Positions 41,347 to 51,475 of a stretch of 64,000 bases of DNA are shown here, piece by piece (the first letter of the stretch is position 1; the number at the start of each line of letters is the position of its first letter). Origin of the DNA: Oscillospiraceae bacterium (lineage in GTDB: Bacteria > Bacillota > Clostridia > Oscillospirales > Oscillospiraceae). The notes under the pieces are model-generated. The model was not told the origin of the DNA. It worked only from the letters and a program-made list of their open reading frames with translations, and did no database searches. The translations under genes and the position numbers were made by a program. The DNA lies in NCBI GenBank assembly GCA_017622995.1, contig JAGAQA010000041.1, positions 1 through 64,000 on the forward strand. The letters run 5' to 3'.

Positions 41347-42540
41347 TTACAGCTTCTTCAGGGGCTCGGACGCGTCCTGTGCAATGAGCAGGTCCGAAAT
41401 AATGTCGTTGGATACCAGAAAGCCTCTGGGGGTCAGGGACCACCGGCCGTCTTCAGACTGGGTGGTGCGGTAGTAGGCCCGGTATTTGAGCAGAATTTCC
41501 TCCAGGGGCTTGAAGGGCAGCAGGAAGGTGCGCTCGTATTCCTCGGCATAGATGCCGGCGGTGGTCCGCAGCCGCAGCATCAGGTATTCACCGGCCCGCT
41601 CCCGCAGGGGGATCTCCTGCACATCCTCCATGATGTTGCCGCCGGTGCGGATGCCCTGAATGTATGCCTGCAGGTCCCGTACCATGGTAAAGCGCTTCCC
41701 CGCGAAATCGGAGCTGGCGCTGGGGCCGAAGCCCAGATACTCGCCGCCGGTCCAGTATTTGGTATTGTGGCGGGAGTACAGGCCCTTCCGGCAGAAGTTG
41801 GAGATTTCATACTGCCGGAAGCCCCGGTTGTTCAGAGCCTCAATGGCTGCCATATACATATCCGCCTGGGTGTCGTCATCGGCAAGCCCCGCGAAGTCCT
41901 TGATTTCGTAAAGCGGGGTGCCCTCTTCCACCTTCAGGCCATAGCAGGAGATGTGCTCCGGGTTCAGCCGCAGTACATTTTCCAGAGTTTCCTTCCAGTC
42001 GTGAAGGCTCTGCCCCGGCAGGCCGTACATCAGGTCCAGAGATACGTTCCGGAAGCCGGCCTTGCGGATGCGCTGGTAGGCGGTCACCGCCTGGGCATAG
42101 GTGTGGGGACGGCCCAGCTTCTTAAGGATGTCATCGTTGTCGCACTGAACGCCCAGACTGACCCGGTTAAAGCCCTCGGCCTTCAGCCGGTGCAGCAGCC
42201 GGTCGGTGACGGAATCGGGGTTGGCTTCAAAGGTGATCTCCGCGTCGTTGGCCACATCAAAATTCCGCCGCAGGGTGGTCAGAATAATGGCCAGGGCATC
42301 GGCGCCGTAATAGCTGGGGGTGCCGCCGCCGAAGTAGATGGTGTCCACCCGGTAGCCGGGACACAGGGCCCCCGCCTCCTTGATGTGGGCGCAGAGGGCG
42401 TCCAGATAGGCGTCCATCAGCCGGTCATCCTTACAGGGCTGGGAGTAGAAGTCACAGTACTGGCACTTGCTGCGGCAGAAGGGAATGTGAATGTAGATTC
42501 CCAGGGGAGTCTTGTTGATTCGTTTGGTTAAGATGGGCAT
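41347..42540 (-). CDS. hemW: Radical SAM protein HemW (heme chaperone / coproporphyrinogen oxidase-like)
   Basis: The 397-residue protein has the radical SAM triad CRSKCQYC (~22-29), with the following CDF typical of the HemN/HemW family, then YFGGGTPSYY and MYGLPGQSLHDW. HemW binds heme and delivers it to client proteins rather than oxidising coproporphyrinogen. It follows lepA by 31 bp, the usual lepA-hemW order in Firmicutes. The gap holds a lone CAATTGACAATTG heptad fragment (42556-42568). Confidence 0.9.
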   Translation of the reverse strand: MPILTKRINKTPLGIYIHIPFCRSKCQYCDFYSQPCKDDRLMDAYLDALCAHIKEAGALCPGYRVDTIYFGGGTPSYYGADALAIILTTLRRNFDVANDAEITFEANPDSVTDRLLHRLKAEGFNRVSLGVQCDNDDILKKLGRPHTYAQAVTAYQRIRKAGFRNVSLDLMYGLPGQSLHDWKETLENVLRLNPEHISCYGLKVEEGTPLYEIKDFAGLADDDTQADMYMAAIEALNNRGFRQYEISNFCRKGLYSRHNTKYWTGGEYLGFGPSASSDFAGKRFTMVRDLQAYIQGIRTGGNIMEDVQEIPLRERAGEYLMLRLRTTAGIYAEEYERTFLLPFKPLEEILLKYRAYYRTTQSEDGRWSLTPRGFLVSNDIISDLLIAQDASEPLKKL

Positions 42541-42571
42541 GGGAAACCTCCGGTTTCAATTGACAATTGGT

Positions 42572-44380
<1,809 letters not shown>

Positions 44381-44430
44381 ATTTGGGCGACCTCTCTTGA
44401 TGAATTGGGCATACAAATTGCATTTTATCA

Positions 44431-44459
44431 ATTATAACGGGAATTTCCAGAAAAGTAAA
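44431..44459 (-). promoter_or_regulatory. Promoter of the lepA-hemW-comEB-rrf2 operon
   Basis: Minus-strand TTTACT (44454-44459), 17 bp, perfect TATAAT (44431-44436). Confidence 0.7.
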
Positions 44460-44554
44460 CCGTATGTTTTCACGAAAAAAGGGGAAAACTCCAAGCGTCG
44501 CCCAGAAAAATCCGACAATTTGCGCAAAAAGGGAATTCATTTTTGAAAAAACCC

Positions 44555-44583
44555 TTGCCGAAAACAAAAAATCGGGGTATAGT
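44555..44583 (+). promoter_or_regulatory. Sigma-A promoter of rpoD
   Basis: TTGCCG (44555-44560), 17 bp, TATAGT (44578-44583), about 55 bp before the ATG. Confidence 0.75.
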
Positions 44584-44643
44584 CTTATGGCGTGAGAAAA
44601 TGCTGTGACACACATCGCTTTGAGAAGATGAGAGGGATAGAAT

Positions 44644-45801
44644 ATGAGTACTGCCAAAAAGCCGGTGAAGCCCGGGGAAGACCTTCAGGCATCCATGCAG
44701 GCCCTGATCCTGAAGGGCAAAAAAGAGGGCATGATCAAGGACACGGAGCTGAATGCCATCCTTGAAAAAATGCAGCTGTCCCCGGAAAAGATTGAGGAAA
44801 TCTATGACCGGTTTGATTCCATGAATATCCAGGTCGTGACCACCGAGCTGGAAATTGACGATACCCTGGACGTGCTGGGCGACGGCCTGGGTGACGGCCT
44901 GGATGACGGCCTGGACCTGCGCAGCATCGAGGAAGAGGAGCTCATCGACCCCGTAGACCTGGCTGCCGAATACAGCCTGGATGATCCCGTGCGGATGTAC
45001 CTGAAGGAAATCGGCCAGGTAAAGCTCCTGTCCGCCGAGGAAGAGGTGGAGCTTGCCAAGCGGGTATCCGAGGGAGACCAGGAGGCAAAGAACAAGCTGA
45101 CGGAGGCCAACCTCCGGCTGGTTGTCTCCATCGCCAAGAAGTATTCCGGCCGGGGCCTGCACATCCTGGATCTGATTCAGGAGGGCAACACGGGCCTCAT
45201 TCGTGCCGTGGACAAGTTTGACTGGACAAAGGGAAACAAATTCTCTACATATGCCACCTGGTGGATCCGGCAGGCCATCACCCGTGCCATTGCCGACCAG
45301 GCCCGGACCATCCGGGTGCCGGTGCATATGGTTGAGGTCATCAATAAGGCCACCCGCTGCAACCGAAAGCTGGTCCAGGAGCTGGGCCGGGAGCCCACCA
45401 TGGAGGAGATTGCCGCGGAGCTGAACCTGCCTGTGGAAAAGATCATCGAGGCCAACCGGACCGCCGCCGATACCCTGAGCCTGGACACCCCCGTGGGCGA
45501 TGAAGAGGATACCTCCATCGGCTCCTTTGTGGAGGACGAGCGGACCCCCGGCCCTGCCGACGCCACCTCCAACGCATTGCTTGCCGAGGCCCTGAAGGAG
45601 ATTCTGGGGACGCTGACCGAGCGGGAGGCCGACGTGCTGCGGATGCGCTTCGGTATGTACGACGGCCGGACCCACACCCTGGAAGAGGTGGGCCAGATCT
45701 TCGGCGTGACCCGGGAGCGGATCCGCCAGATCGAAAACAAGGCCATCCGCAAGCTCCGCCACCCCAGCCGCGCCAAGAAAATCCGGGATTTCTACTGCTG
45801 A
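44644..45801 (+). CDS. rpoD: RNA polymerase primary sigma factor
   Basis: This is the housekeeping sigma-70 (SigA) that reads the -10/-35 promoters seen throughout. At 385 residues it is close to Firmicutes SigA. A short region 1.1-like N-terminus is followed by an acidic repeat ([17 protein letters not shown], ~79-95), then region 1.2 ([18 protein letters not shown]), region 2 ([41 protein letters not shown]), region 3 and region 4 ([20 protein letters not shown]). It stands alone here, without dnaG upstream, unlike the classic dnaG-rpoD arrangement. Confidence 0.95.
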   Translation: MSTAKKPVKPGEDLQASMQALILKGKKEGMIKDTELNAILEKMQLSPEKIEEIYDRFDSMNIQVVTTELEIDDTLDVLGDGLGDGLDDGLDLRSIEEEELIDPVDLAAEYSLDDPVRMYLKEIGQVKLLSAEEEVELAKRVSEGDQEAKNKLTEANLRLVVSIAKKYSGRGLHILDLIQEGNTGLIRAVDKFDWTKGNKFSTYATWWIRQAITRAIADQARTIRVPVHMVEVINKATRCNRKLVQELGREPTMEEIAAELNLPVEKIIEANRTAADTLSLDTPVGDEEDTSIGSFVEDERTPGPADATSNALLAEALKEILGTLTEREADVLRMRFGMYDGRTHTLEEVGQIFGVTRERIRQIENKAIRKLRHPSRAKKIRDFYC

Positions 45802-45807
45802 TGCTTT

Positions 45808-45836
45808 CCCCGCCGCAGTCTGCGGCGGGGATTTTT
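45808..45836 (+). terminator. Rho-independent terminator of rpoD
   Basis: A 10-bp stem CCCCGCCGCA / TGCGGCGGGG is followed by ATTTTT. Confidence 0.9.
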
Positions 45837-45924
45837 GCGTGACCGCGGCGGCTGTTTGCCGTTACGCAACAATTGTTTTTGCATTTTTGACAAATATACA
45901 TTTCAAATTTTACACGAATAGGGA

Positions 45925-45953
45925 TTGCAAGGCCCCGCCTGGAATGCTATAAT
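45925..45953 (+). promoter_or_regulatory. Sigma-A promoter of the dicarboxylate/amino acid symporter
   Basis: TTGCAA (45925-45930), 17 bp, perfect TATAAT (45948-45953). Confidence 0.7.
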
Positions 45954-46013
45954 GAATTCATCTCGGCAGGAAACTGCTTTTTGTAAAAGGAAAAAGAAAA
46001 GGAGCGTTTATTC

Positions 46014-47240
46014 ATGCAGGAAAAGAAAAAAATGTCTCTGGCCATGCAGATCTTTATCGCAATGCTGCTTGCGATCTTCGCGGGTCTGCTGCTGCAGGGA
46101 CGGGCGGAGTTCGCCACCAATTTCATCAAACCCTTCGGCACCATCTTCCTGAACCTGGTGAAATTCATTGTTGTGCCCATCGTGCTGTTCTCCATCATGT
46201 GCGGCATTATCTCCATGAAGGACATCCGGAAGGTGGGTTCCATCGGCCTGAAGACCGTGGTCTTCTACCTGTGCACCACCGCCTTCGCGGTCACCATCGG
46301 TCTGATCGGAGGCAACCTGTTTAAGGGTCTGTTCCCCGTCATTGCCACCACGGACCTCAGCTACGAGGCCAAAGAGGCTACCTCCTTTATGGATACCCTG
46401 GTAAACATCTTCCCCTCCAACTTCTTTAAGCCCCTGGTGGAGGCCAATATGCTGCAGGTCATCGTCATGGCTGTGCTCATGAGCTTCTCCATCATCCTGG
46501 TGGGCGAAAAGAATGCCCGTGTGGTCTCCGCTTTCAACGACCTGAACGACATCTTCATGAAGTGCATGGAGCTGATTCTGAAGCTGTCCCCCATCGGTGT
46601 GTTCTGCCTGCTGTGCCCCATCATCGCCACCAACGGCACCGCCATCATCGGCTCTCTTGCCATGGTGCTGCTGACCGCCTACATCTGCTACGTCTTCCAC
46701 GCGGTTCTGGTGTATTCCCTGTCTGTCAGGGCCATGGGCGGCATGAGCCCCGCCAAGTTCTTTAAGGGTATGATGCCCGCCATCATCTTCGCCTTCTCCA
46801 GCGCCTCCAGCGTGGGCACTCTGCCCATCAACCTGGACTGCACCCAGAAGCTGGGCGCTAAGAAAGAGGTTGCCTCCTTCGTGCTGCCCCTGGGCGCCAC
46901 CATCAACATGGACGGCACCGCCATCTATCAGGGCGTGTGCGCCATCTTCATCGCCGCCTGCTACGGCATTCAGCTGACCCTGCCCCAGATGCTGACCATC
47001 GTGCTCACCGCAACCCTGGCCTCCATCGGCACTGCCGGTGTTCCCGGTGCGGGCATGGTCATGCTGGCCATGGTGCTGACCTCCGTAGGTCTGCCTGTTG
47101 ACGGCATCGCCCTGGTTGCCGGCGTGGACCGGATCTTCGACATGGGCCGTACCTGCGTCAACATCACCGGCGACGCCGCCTGCGCCATCGTAGTCTCCAA
47201 CCTGGAGGACAAGCGGGAAAAGAAGCTGGCGAACAAGTAA
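46014..47240 (+). CDS. Dicarboxylate/amino acid:cation symporter (GltP/DctA family)
   Basis: The 408-residue protein is an eight-helix elevator transporter of the SDF family. Signature segments are the hairpin-1 serine motif SSASSVGTLPIN (~265), the helix 7 motif GATINMDGTAIYQG (~293), hairpin 2 (IGTAGVPGAGMVML) and VAGVDRIFDMGRTCVNITGDAA (~368-389). Members take up glutamate, aspartate, serine/threonine or C4-dicarboxylates with Na+ or H+. The Arg in the last segment (MGRTCVN) suits an acidic substrate. AAAAGGAGCG precedes the ATG. It is monocistronic. Confidence 0.9.
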   Translation: MQEKKKMSLAMQIFIAMLLAIFAGLLLQGRAEFATNFIKPFGTIFLNLVKFIVVPIVLFSIMCGIISMKDIRKVGSIGLKTVVFYLCTTAFAVTIGLIGGNLFKGLFPVIATTDLSYEAKEATSFMDTLVNIFPSNFFKPLVEANMLQVIVMAVLMSFSIILVGEKNARVVSAFNDLNDIFMKCMELILKLSPIGVFCLLCPIIATNGTAIIGSLAMVLLTAYICYVFHAVLVYSLSVRAMGGMSPAKFFKGMMPAIIFAFSSASSVGTLPINLDCTQKLGAKKEVASFVLPLGATINMDGTAIYQGVCAIFIAACYGIQLTLPQMLTIVLTATLASIGTAGVPGAGMVMLAMVLTSVGLPVDGIALVAGVDRIFDMGRTCVNITGDAACAIVVSNLEDKREKKLANK

Positions 47241-47256
47241 AGAAAAACAGCCATAG

Positions 47257-47291
47257 AAATCTGCCATTGCAGCCGCAATGGCAGATTTTTT
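47257..47291 (+). terminator. Rho-independent terminator
   Basis: A 14-bp perfect stem AAATCTGCCATTGC / GCAATGGCAGATTT with a 4-nt loop ends in six T residues. Confidence 0.9.
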
Positions 47292-47313
47292 CATAGGGAA
47301 AAGGGGGCTTTTG

Positions 47314-47335
47314 TGAATTGACAATTGACAACTGA
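47314..47335. repeat. Heptad repeat remnant
   Basis: GAATTGACAATTGACAACTG is the outer end of the heptad element family without the GGTATCCC hairpin or the right half, so it is either a solo end or a deletion remnant. Confidence 0.55.
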
Positions 47336-47417
47336 GCATAATCCTGCTTTCGCGGCCCTTTTCATCTATTTCCCTTTTTGAACAAAAATAACCGGTGTTA
47401 TTTTGCTCCGGAAGGAA

Positions 47418-47446
47418 TTGACGATTGCATCGCTTCTTGGTATGAT
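47418..47446 (+). promoter_or_regulatory. Sigma-A promoter of the nfeD-SPFH operon
   Basis: TTGACG (47418-47423), 17 bp, TATGAT (47441-47446). Confidence 0.75.
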
Positions 47447-47482
47447 AGTGCCGTAAGCTAGAAACGCAGAGGAGGAAAGGAA

Positions 47483-47932
47483 ATGAACGTATATGCTTAC
47501 CTCTGGCTGGGTCTGCTGATCGTATTTCTGATGATCGAGGGCGCCAGCGTGGCCCTGGTTTCCGTCTGGTTTGCCATTGGGGCTGTCGCCGCGGCCATTG
47601 CCGCGCTGCTGGGCGCGTCGCTGATCCTTCAGATCTTCCTTTTCCTGGCTGTGGCGGTGGTGCTGCTGGCACTGCTCCGGCCCGCGGTCCGGAAGTATCT
47701 GAACCCCAAAATTCAGAAAACCAATGCAGATTCCCTGGTCGGGAAAGAGTGCCCGGTGACGGAAGGCATCTGCAACCTTCGTTCCCAGGGCCAGGTAAAG
47801 GTAAACGGTATGACCTGGAGCGCCCGCAGCGCCGATGATTCGGAGCTCCCGGCAGGCTCCATCGTCCGGATTGAGCGGATCGAGGGCGTCAAGCTCATTG
47901 TAAGCCCCCTGTCCGTTCCCGAAAAAGTGTAA
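47483..47932 (+). CDS. NfeD family membrane protein
   Basis: The 149-residue protein has two or three membrane helices in its first ~70 residues (YLWLGLLIVFLMIEGA; LILQIFLFLAVAVVLLALL) and a C-terminal OB-fold-like NfeD domain (LVGKECPVTEGICNLRSQGQVKVNGMTWSARS; IVRIERIEGVKLIV). It is the short NfeD type without the N-terminal protease. NfeD proteins are co-encoded with SPFH/stomatin proteins, exactly as here, 20 bp upstream, and act with them in membrane microdomains. Confidence 0.85.
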   Translation: MNVYAYLWLGLLIVFLMIEGASVALVSVWFAIGAVAAAIAALLGASLILQIFLFLAVAVVLLALLRPAVRKYLNPKIQKTNADSLVGKECPVTEGICNLRSQGQVKVNGMTWSARSADDSELPAGSIVRIERIEGVKLIVSPLSVPEKV

Positions 47933-47952
47933 TTTTTTAAGGAGGAAAAATC

Positions 47953-48867
47953 ATGTTTGTTGTCATCATTCTGATCGTTCTGGCGATTTTGCTGATCGTC
48001 ACCAACATCGCCGTTGTCCAGCAGTCCCGGGCTTACGTCATCGAGCGGCTGGGCGCCTTCCATAGCGTCTGGGGTGTGGGTATGCACTTCAAGGTTCCCT
48101 TCATTGACCGCATTGCCCGGAAGGTCAGCCTGAAAGAGCAGGTTCTCGACTATCCTCCCCAGCCCGTGATTACCAAGGACAACGTTACCATGCAGATTGA
48201 TACCGTTGTCTACTTCCAGATCACCGACCCCAAGCTCTACTGCTACGGTGTGGAGCAGCCCATGATGGCCATGGAAACCCTGACCGCCACCACCCTGCGT
48301 AACATCATCGGCGACCTGGAGCTGGACCAGACCCTGACCTCCCGGGATGTGGTCAACACCAAGATGCGCTCCATTCTGGACGAGGCCACCGATCCCTGGG
48401 GCATCAAGGTCAACCGTGTGGAGCTGAAGAACATTCTGCCTCCCGCCGACATCCAGAACTCCATGGAAAAGCAGATGAAGGCCGAGCGTGACCGCCGTCA
48501 GTCCATCCTCCAGGCCGAGGGCCAGAAGAAGTCCGCCATTCTGATTGCGGAAGGCGAGCGGGAATCCGCCATCCTGAAGGCCGACGCGGAAAAGCAGGCC
48601 GCCATCCTGCGGGCCGAAGCCGAAAAGCAGGCTGCCATCCTGAAGGCCGACGGCGAAGCCCAGGCCATCCGTTCCGTGCAGCAGGCTCTGGCCGATTCTC
48701 TGGAAATGCTGAACGAAAAGGCCCCCAACGACAGCGTGCTGAGGCTGAAGGCCATCGAGGCCATGCAGAAGGTGGCCGACGGCAAGGCAACCAAGATCAT
48801 CATCCCCAGCGAAATGCAGGGTCTGGTGGGTCTTGCCAACGGCATCGTGGAAAGCGCCAAGGAGTAA
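47953..48867 (+). CDS. SPFH/stomatin-like membrane scaffold protein (QmcA type)
   Basis: The 304-residue protein has an N-terminal membrane segment (~2-20) and a prohibitin-homology domain (~20-190; QQSRAYVIERLGAFHSVWGVGMHFKVPF; GDLELDQTLTSRD; WGIKVNRVELKNI). A helix follows with four 11-residue repeats (AILIAEGERES, AILKADAEKQA, AILRAEAEKQA, AILKADGEAQA; ~199-242) and a C-terminal MLNEKAPNDSVLRLKAIEAM. Such proteins form large membrane rings that organise proteases or lipids. TTAAGGAGG precedes the ATG. Confidence 0.9.
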   Translation: MFVVIILIVLAILLIVTNIAVVQQSRAYVIERLGAFHSVWGVGMHFKVPFIDRIARKVSLKEQVLDYPPQPVITKDNVTMQIDTVVYFQITDPKLYCYGVEQPMMAMETLTATTLRNIIGDLELDQTLTSRDVVNTKMRSILDEATDPWGIKVNRVELKNILPPADIQNSMEKQMKAERDRRQSILQAEGQKKSAILIAEGERESAILKADAEKQAAILRAEAEKQAAILKADGEAQAIRSVQQALADSLEMLNEKAPNDSVLRLKAIEAMQKVADGKATKIIIPSEMQGLVGLANGIVESAKE

Positions 48868-48875
48868 ACCCAATG

Positions 48876-48903
48876 CCCCGCCGCCCACAGGCGGCGGGGT
48901 TTT
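48876..48903 (+). terminator. Rho-independent terminator of nfeD-SPFH
   Basis: A 10-bp perfect stem CCCCGCCGCC / GGCGGCGGGG with a CACA loop is followed by TTTT. It lies before a small gene that may be reached by readthrough. Confidence 0.85.
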
Positions 48904-48918
48904 CAGAAGGAGAAGAAT

Positions 48919-49104
48919 ATGGAGAAGCGTTTTGTCCGCACCCTGAGTCAGGGTGTGTTTGGTACTACGGAAATCTGGGTGGATACCCAGACCGGCGTCA
49001 ATTATCTCTTCCATCAGAGCGGCTATGCCGGCGGCCTGACGGTGCTGCTGGACCGGGAGGGAAAGCCCGTTATCTCCCCCCTGCCGGTGCAGGAAACCCG
49101 ATAA
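48919..49104 (+). CDS. DUF6440-type small protein (61 residues)
   Basis: The short protein reads MEKRFVRTLSQGVFGTTEIW at its start, then VDTQTGVNYLFHQSGYAGGLTVLLDREGKPV, which matches the small DUF6440-type family as I recall it. It is predicted as a compact beta-rich cytoplasmic protein; the function is not known. AAGGAGAAG precedes the ATG. It sits between two terminators with no evident own promoter, so it is probably expressed by readthrough from the SPFH operon. Confidence 0.75.
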   Translation: MEKRFVRTLSQGVFGTTEIWVDTQTGVNYLFHQSGYAGGLTVLLDREGKPVISPLPVQETR

Positions 49105-49111
49105 ACAGATT

Positions 49112-49139
49112 CCCCCGCCCTTCAAAAAGGCGGGGGCTT
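49112..49139 (+). terminator. Rho-independent terminator
   Basis: An 8-bp stem CCCCCGCC / GGCGGGGG with a 9-nt loop is followed by CTTTG. Confidence 0.7.
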
Positions 49140-49187
49140 TGCTTTCGGCGGGAAAAGAAGTCAATTAACCCAAGCTTCCGATTCCCG

Positions 49188-50480
49188 TCAGTCTTCCTTC
49201 ACCACCCCGAACAGGCCGTCTTCGTAAAGGCCGGTGATGGTCACCTGCCGCAGCTGGTTGTGGAGCGCCTCTCCGGCGGCGTATACCTTCATATAGTTGG
49301 GGGTGTGCCCGGCATAGAGGGCCAGGTGCCGGTCTTCAAACAGCACCTCCTGGACAGAGCCGATCATATCCTCCCGGTAGGCCCGGTTCATCTCCCCGGC
49401 AACGGCAATTGCCTCCCTGCTCCGGGCCTCCTTTATGGCGTTTCCCAGTTGGCCGGGCATTTTGTCCGCCGGTGTGCCGGGGCGGCGGGAATAGGGGAAG
49501 ATGTGCATATCCGCAAAGCCGCATTTGCGGATGAAGCGAAGGCTCTCCCGGAATTCCTCCTCGGTTTCTCCGGGGAAGGCCACAATCATATCCGTGGTCA
49601 GGGCGCAGCCGGGGAAGGCCTCCCGCAGCAGCTCTACACTTTCGTAGTACCGGGCAGTGTCATACTTCCGCTTCATTCTGGAAAGAACCGTGTCGCAGCC
49701 GGACTGCATACTCAGGTGGAACTGGGGGCAGAGATTCGGGCAGTTTTTCAGCCGGTCACAGAATTCCCGGGTGATCACCCGGGGCTCCAGACTGCCCAGA
49801 CGGATCCGCTCCTCCGGCACCGCCTGACACAGGCTCTCCACCAGGTCGATGAGGGTGGGCTTTCCCGGCAGATCCACGCCCCAGCTGGCAATCTCGATGC
49901 CGGTGACCACGATTTCCTTGTAGCCCTGGTCGGCGATGGCTCTGGCCTGCTCCAGGGCGGTGTCCAGGGGCGCGGAACGGACGGGTCCCCTGGTGTAGGG
50001 AATGATGCAGTAGGTGCAGAAGTTCACACAGCCGTCCTGGACCTTCAGCATGGCCCGGGTCCGTTCCTCCAGTCCGCCGGGGGGCAGAATTTCAAATTCC
50101 CGGCGGCCCAGGGCGTTGTCCAGGTGGTCGGTGTGGGCCTTCCCTTCCAGGGCGGCCATCAGATCCTCCAGGAACGCCTGCCGTCCGCCGGAACCGCCCA
50201 GCACATCCACCCCCAGCGCCCGGACAGCCTCCGGGTCATGCTGGGTATAGCAGCCGCACACGCCGATGACGGCGCCGGGGTGCTCCCGGCGGCACCGGCG
50301 GATCATGGCCCGGTTCTTTTTGTCCGCGATGGCGGTGACGGAGCAGGTGTTGATGACGTAGGCGTCGTTCTTTTCCTCAAAGGAGCCGATCTCGCAGCCC
50401 GCCTTTTCCAACAGCTGCTCCATGGCCTGGGTCTCGTACTGATTGGTCTTGCAGCCCAGGGTATAAAACGCAATCCGCAT
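49188..50480 (-). CDS. mtaB: tRNA (N6-threonylcarbamoyladenosine-C2)-methylthiotransferase MtaB
   Basis: MtaB adds a methylthio group to t6A37 of tRNA. The 430-residue protein has the N-terminal UPF0004 domain with cluster cysteines (FYTLGCKTNQYE; VINTCSVTAIADKKN; GVCGCYTQ), the radical SAM triad CVNFCTYC (~151-158), and a C-terminal TRAM-like domain. The RGPVRS, GIEIASWG and SMQSGCDTVLSRMKRKY segments fit MtaB rather than MiaB. No ribosome site is within 25 nt of the ATG; an AAGGAG lies ~30 nt upstream, so initiation looks weak. Confidence 0.92.
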   Translation of the reverse strand: MRIAFYTLGCKTNQYETQAMEQLLEKAGCEIGSFEEKNDAYVINTCSVTAIADKKNRAMIRRCRREHPGAVIGVCGCYTQHDPEAVRALGVDVLGGSGGRQAFLEDLMAALEGKAHTDHLDNALGRREFEILPPGGLEERTRAMLKVQDGCVNFCTYCIIPYTRGPVRSAPLDTALEQARAIADQGYKEIVVTGIEIASWGVDLPGKPTLIDLVESLCQAVPEERIRLGSLEPRVITREFCDRLKNCPNLCPQFHLSMQSGCDTVLSRMKRKYDTARYYESVELLREAFPGCALTTDMIVAFPGETEEEFRESLRFIRKCGFADMHIFPYSRRPGTPADKMPGQLGNAIKEARSREAIAVAGEMNRAYREDMIGSVQEVLFEDRHLALYAGHTPNYMKVYAAGEALHNQLRQVTITGLYEDGLFGVVKED

Positions 50481-50538
50481 ATTGTTAATATCGCCAAATA
50501 TTCAGGCGTCTCCTTGTGATAATCAGCCAAATAGACAA

Positions 50539-50566
50539 TTGAATTTCGCAAAGACTATGGTATAAT
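50539..50566 (+). promoter_or_regulatory. Sigma-A promoter of the HPr-like gene
   Basis: TTGAAT (50539-50544), 16 bp, perfect TATAAT (50561-50566). Confidence 0.65.
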
Positions 50567-50646
50567 GAACGCAAATCTTGTTTTTTGGCCATAGCAGGCA
50601 TATTATACACGAAAACCAATCGTTTGTACAGTCACTGGAGGTTTTT

Positions 50647-50880
50647 ATGCAGGAATTCGTAATACGCCTACGTTCCGTGCGGGATGTGAACGATTTCGTT
50701 GCCATGGCAGCCCCTCTGTACAAGGTCTCTCTTTCCGACGGTGTCCGCACCGTAGACGGCAAAAGCTTTATGGAAATCTTCTGCCTGCGGCTGTCCGCCC
50801 CTGTAACGGTCTGTGCCGAGTGCACCCAGGAGGAATTTGACCGCTTCTACCAGGAAGCCGAGAAATTCCTGGTACAATAA
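50647..50880 (+). CDS. HPr-like protein lacking the phosphorylatable histidine
   Basis: The ATG at 50647 (GGAGG 6 nt upstream) gives 77 residues. The fold and length resemble HPr: VSLSDGVRTVDGKSFMEIFCLRLS aligns with the strand-2/serine-46-helix region (GKS-M-x-x-M/F-x-L), and the C-terminal helix EEFDRFYQEAEKFL fits. The usual catalytic His15 segment (LHARPA) is replaced by RSVRDVNDFVA, so it cannot take phosphate from Enzyme I. The serine of DGKSF could still be a HPr-kinase site, as in Crh. The role may be regulatory. Confidence 0.65.
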   Translation: MQEFVIRLRSVRDVNDFVAMAAPLYKVSLSDGVRTVDGKSFMEIFCLRLSAPVTVCAECTQEEFDRFYQEAEKFLVQ

Positions 50881-50897
50881 ATACGGCTCTTAGCAGC

Positions 50898-50929
50898 ACC
50901 GCCTTGGGAATACTCGGGGCGGTTTTTTT
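50898..50929 (+). terminator. Rho-independent terminator
   Basis: Outer stem ACCGCC / GGCGGT (50898-50903 / 50918-50923) with seven T residues beginning at the end of the stem. Confidence 0.8.
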
Positions 50930-50941
50930 GTGCCCGATTGT

Positions 50942-50970
50942 TTGACTTTCCTACCGGGCCATGATAAAAT
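50942..50970 (+). promoter_or_regulatory. Sigma-A promoter of lspA-rluD
   Basis: TTGACT (50942-50947), 17 bp, TAAAAT (50965-50970). Confidence 0.75.
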
Positions 50971-50998
50971 GGTTCTGCTTTTTACGGAGGAAATACCT

Positions 50999-51475
50999 AT
51001 GCAGTTTGTTTTTTATGTGATTTTTGCTGCCGCTGTGGTGCTGGCGGATCAGCTTACCAAGGCGCTGGTGGTGGCCAATATCCCCCTGGGGGGCCATGCG
51101 GCGTTTCTGCCGGGCTTCCTGGATTTTACCTATGTGCGCAATACCGGCGCGGCCTTTTCCTCCTTTGAGGGAATGCAGTGGCTGTTTGCCCTGATTTTCC
51201 TGGTGTTCACCCTGGGGATTATCTATGAATACTTCTGTAAACGGATGCCCTTTACCGGCTTTGAGCGGTGGATGATCGCGGCAATCTATGCCGGGGGCCT
51301 GGGCAATATGATCGACCGGCTGCGCCTGGGTTATGTGGTGGATATGATTGAGACCCAGTTTATGGAGTTCCCGGTATTCAACGTGGCGGACTGCTTCATC
51401 ACCTGCGGCTGCATCGCCCTGTTTGTGAGCCTGGGATTGTTCAACAAGGAATTCTGGAAGGAAGAGAAGAAATGA
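50999..51475 (+). CDS. lspA: Lipoprotein signal peptidase (signal peptidase II)
   Basis: LspA cleaves prolipoprotein signal peptides before the lipidated cysteine; the lipoproteins in this window would be clients. The 158-residue protein has four membrane helices and conserved segments ADQLTKALV, FTYVRNTGAAFS, the catalytic Asp regions GGLGNMIDRLRLGYVVDMI and FNVADCFITCG. CGGAGG precedes the ATG at 50999. Its end overlaps rluD by 4 bp, the common lspA-rluD arrangement. Confidence 0.95.
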   Translation: MQFVFYVIFAAAVVLADQLTKALVVANIPLGGHAAFLPGFLDFTYVRNTGAAFSSFEGMQWLFALIFLVFTLGIIYEYFCKRMPFTGFERWMIAAIYAGGLGNMIDRLRLGYVVDMIETQFMEFPVFNVADCFITCGCIALFVSLGLFNKEFWKEEKK

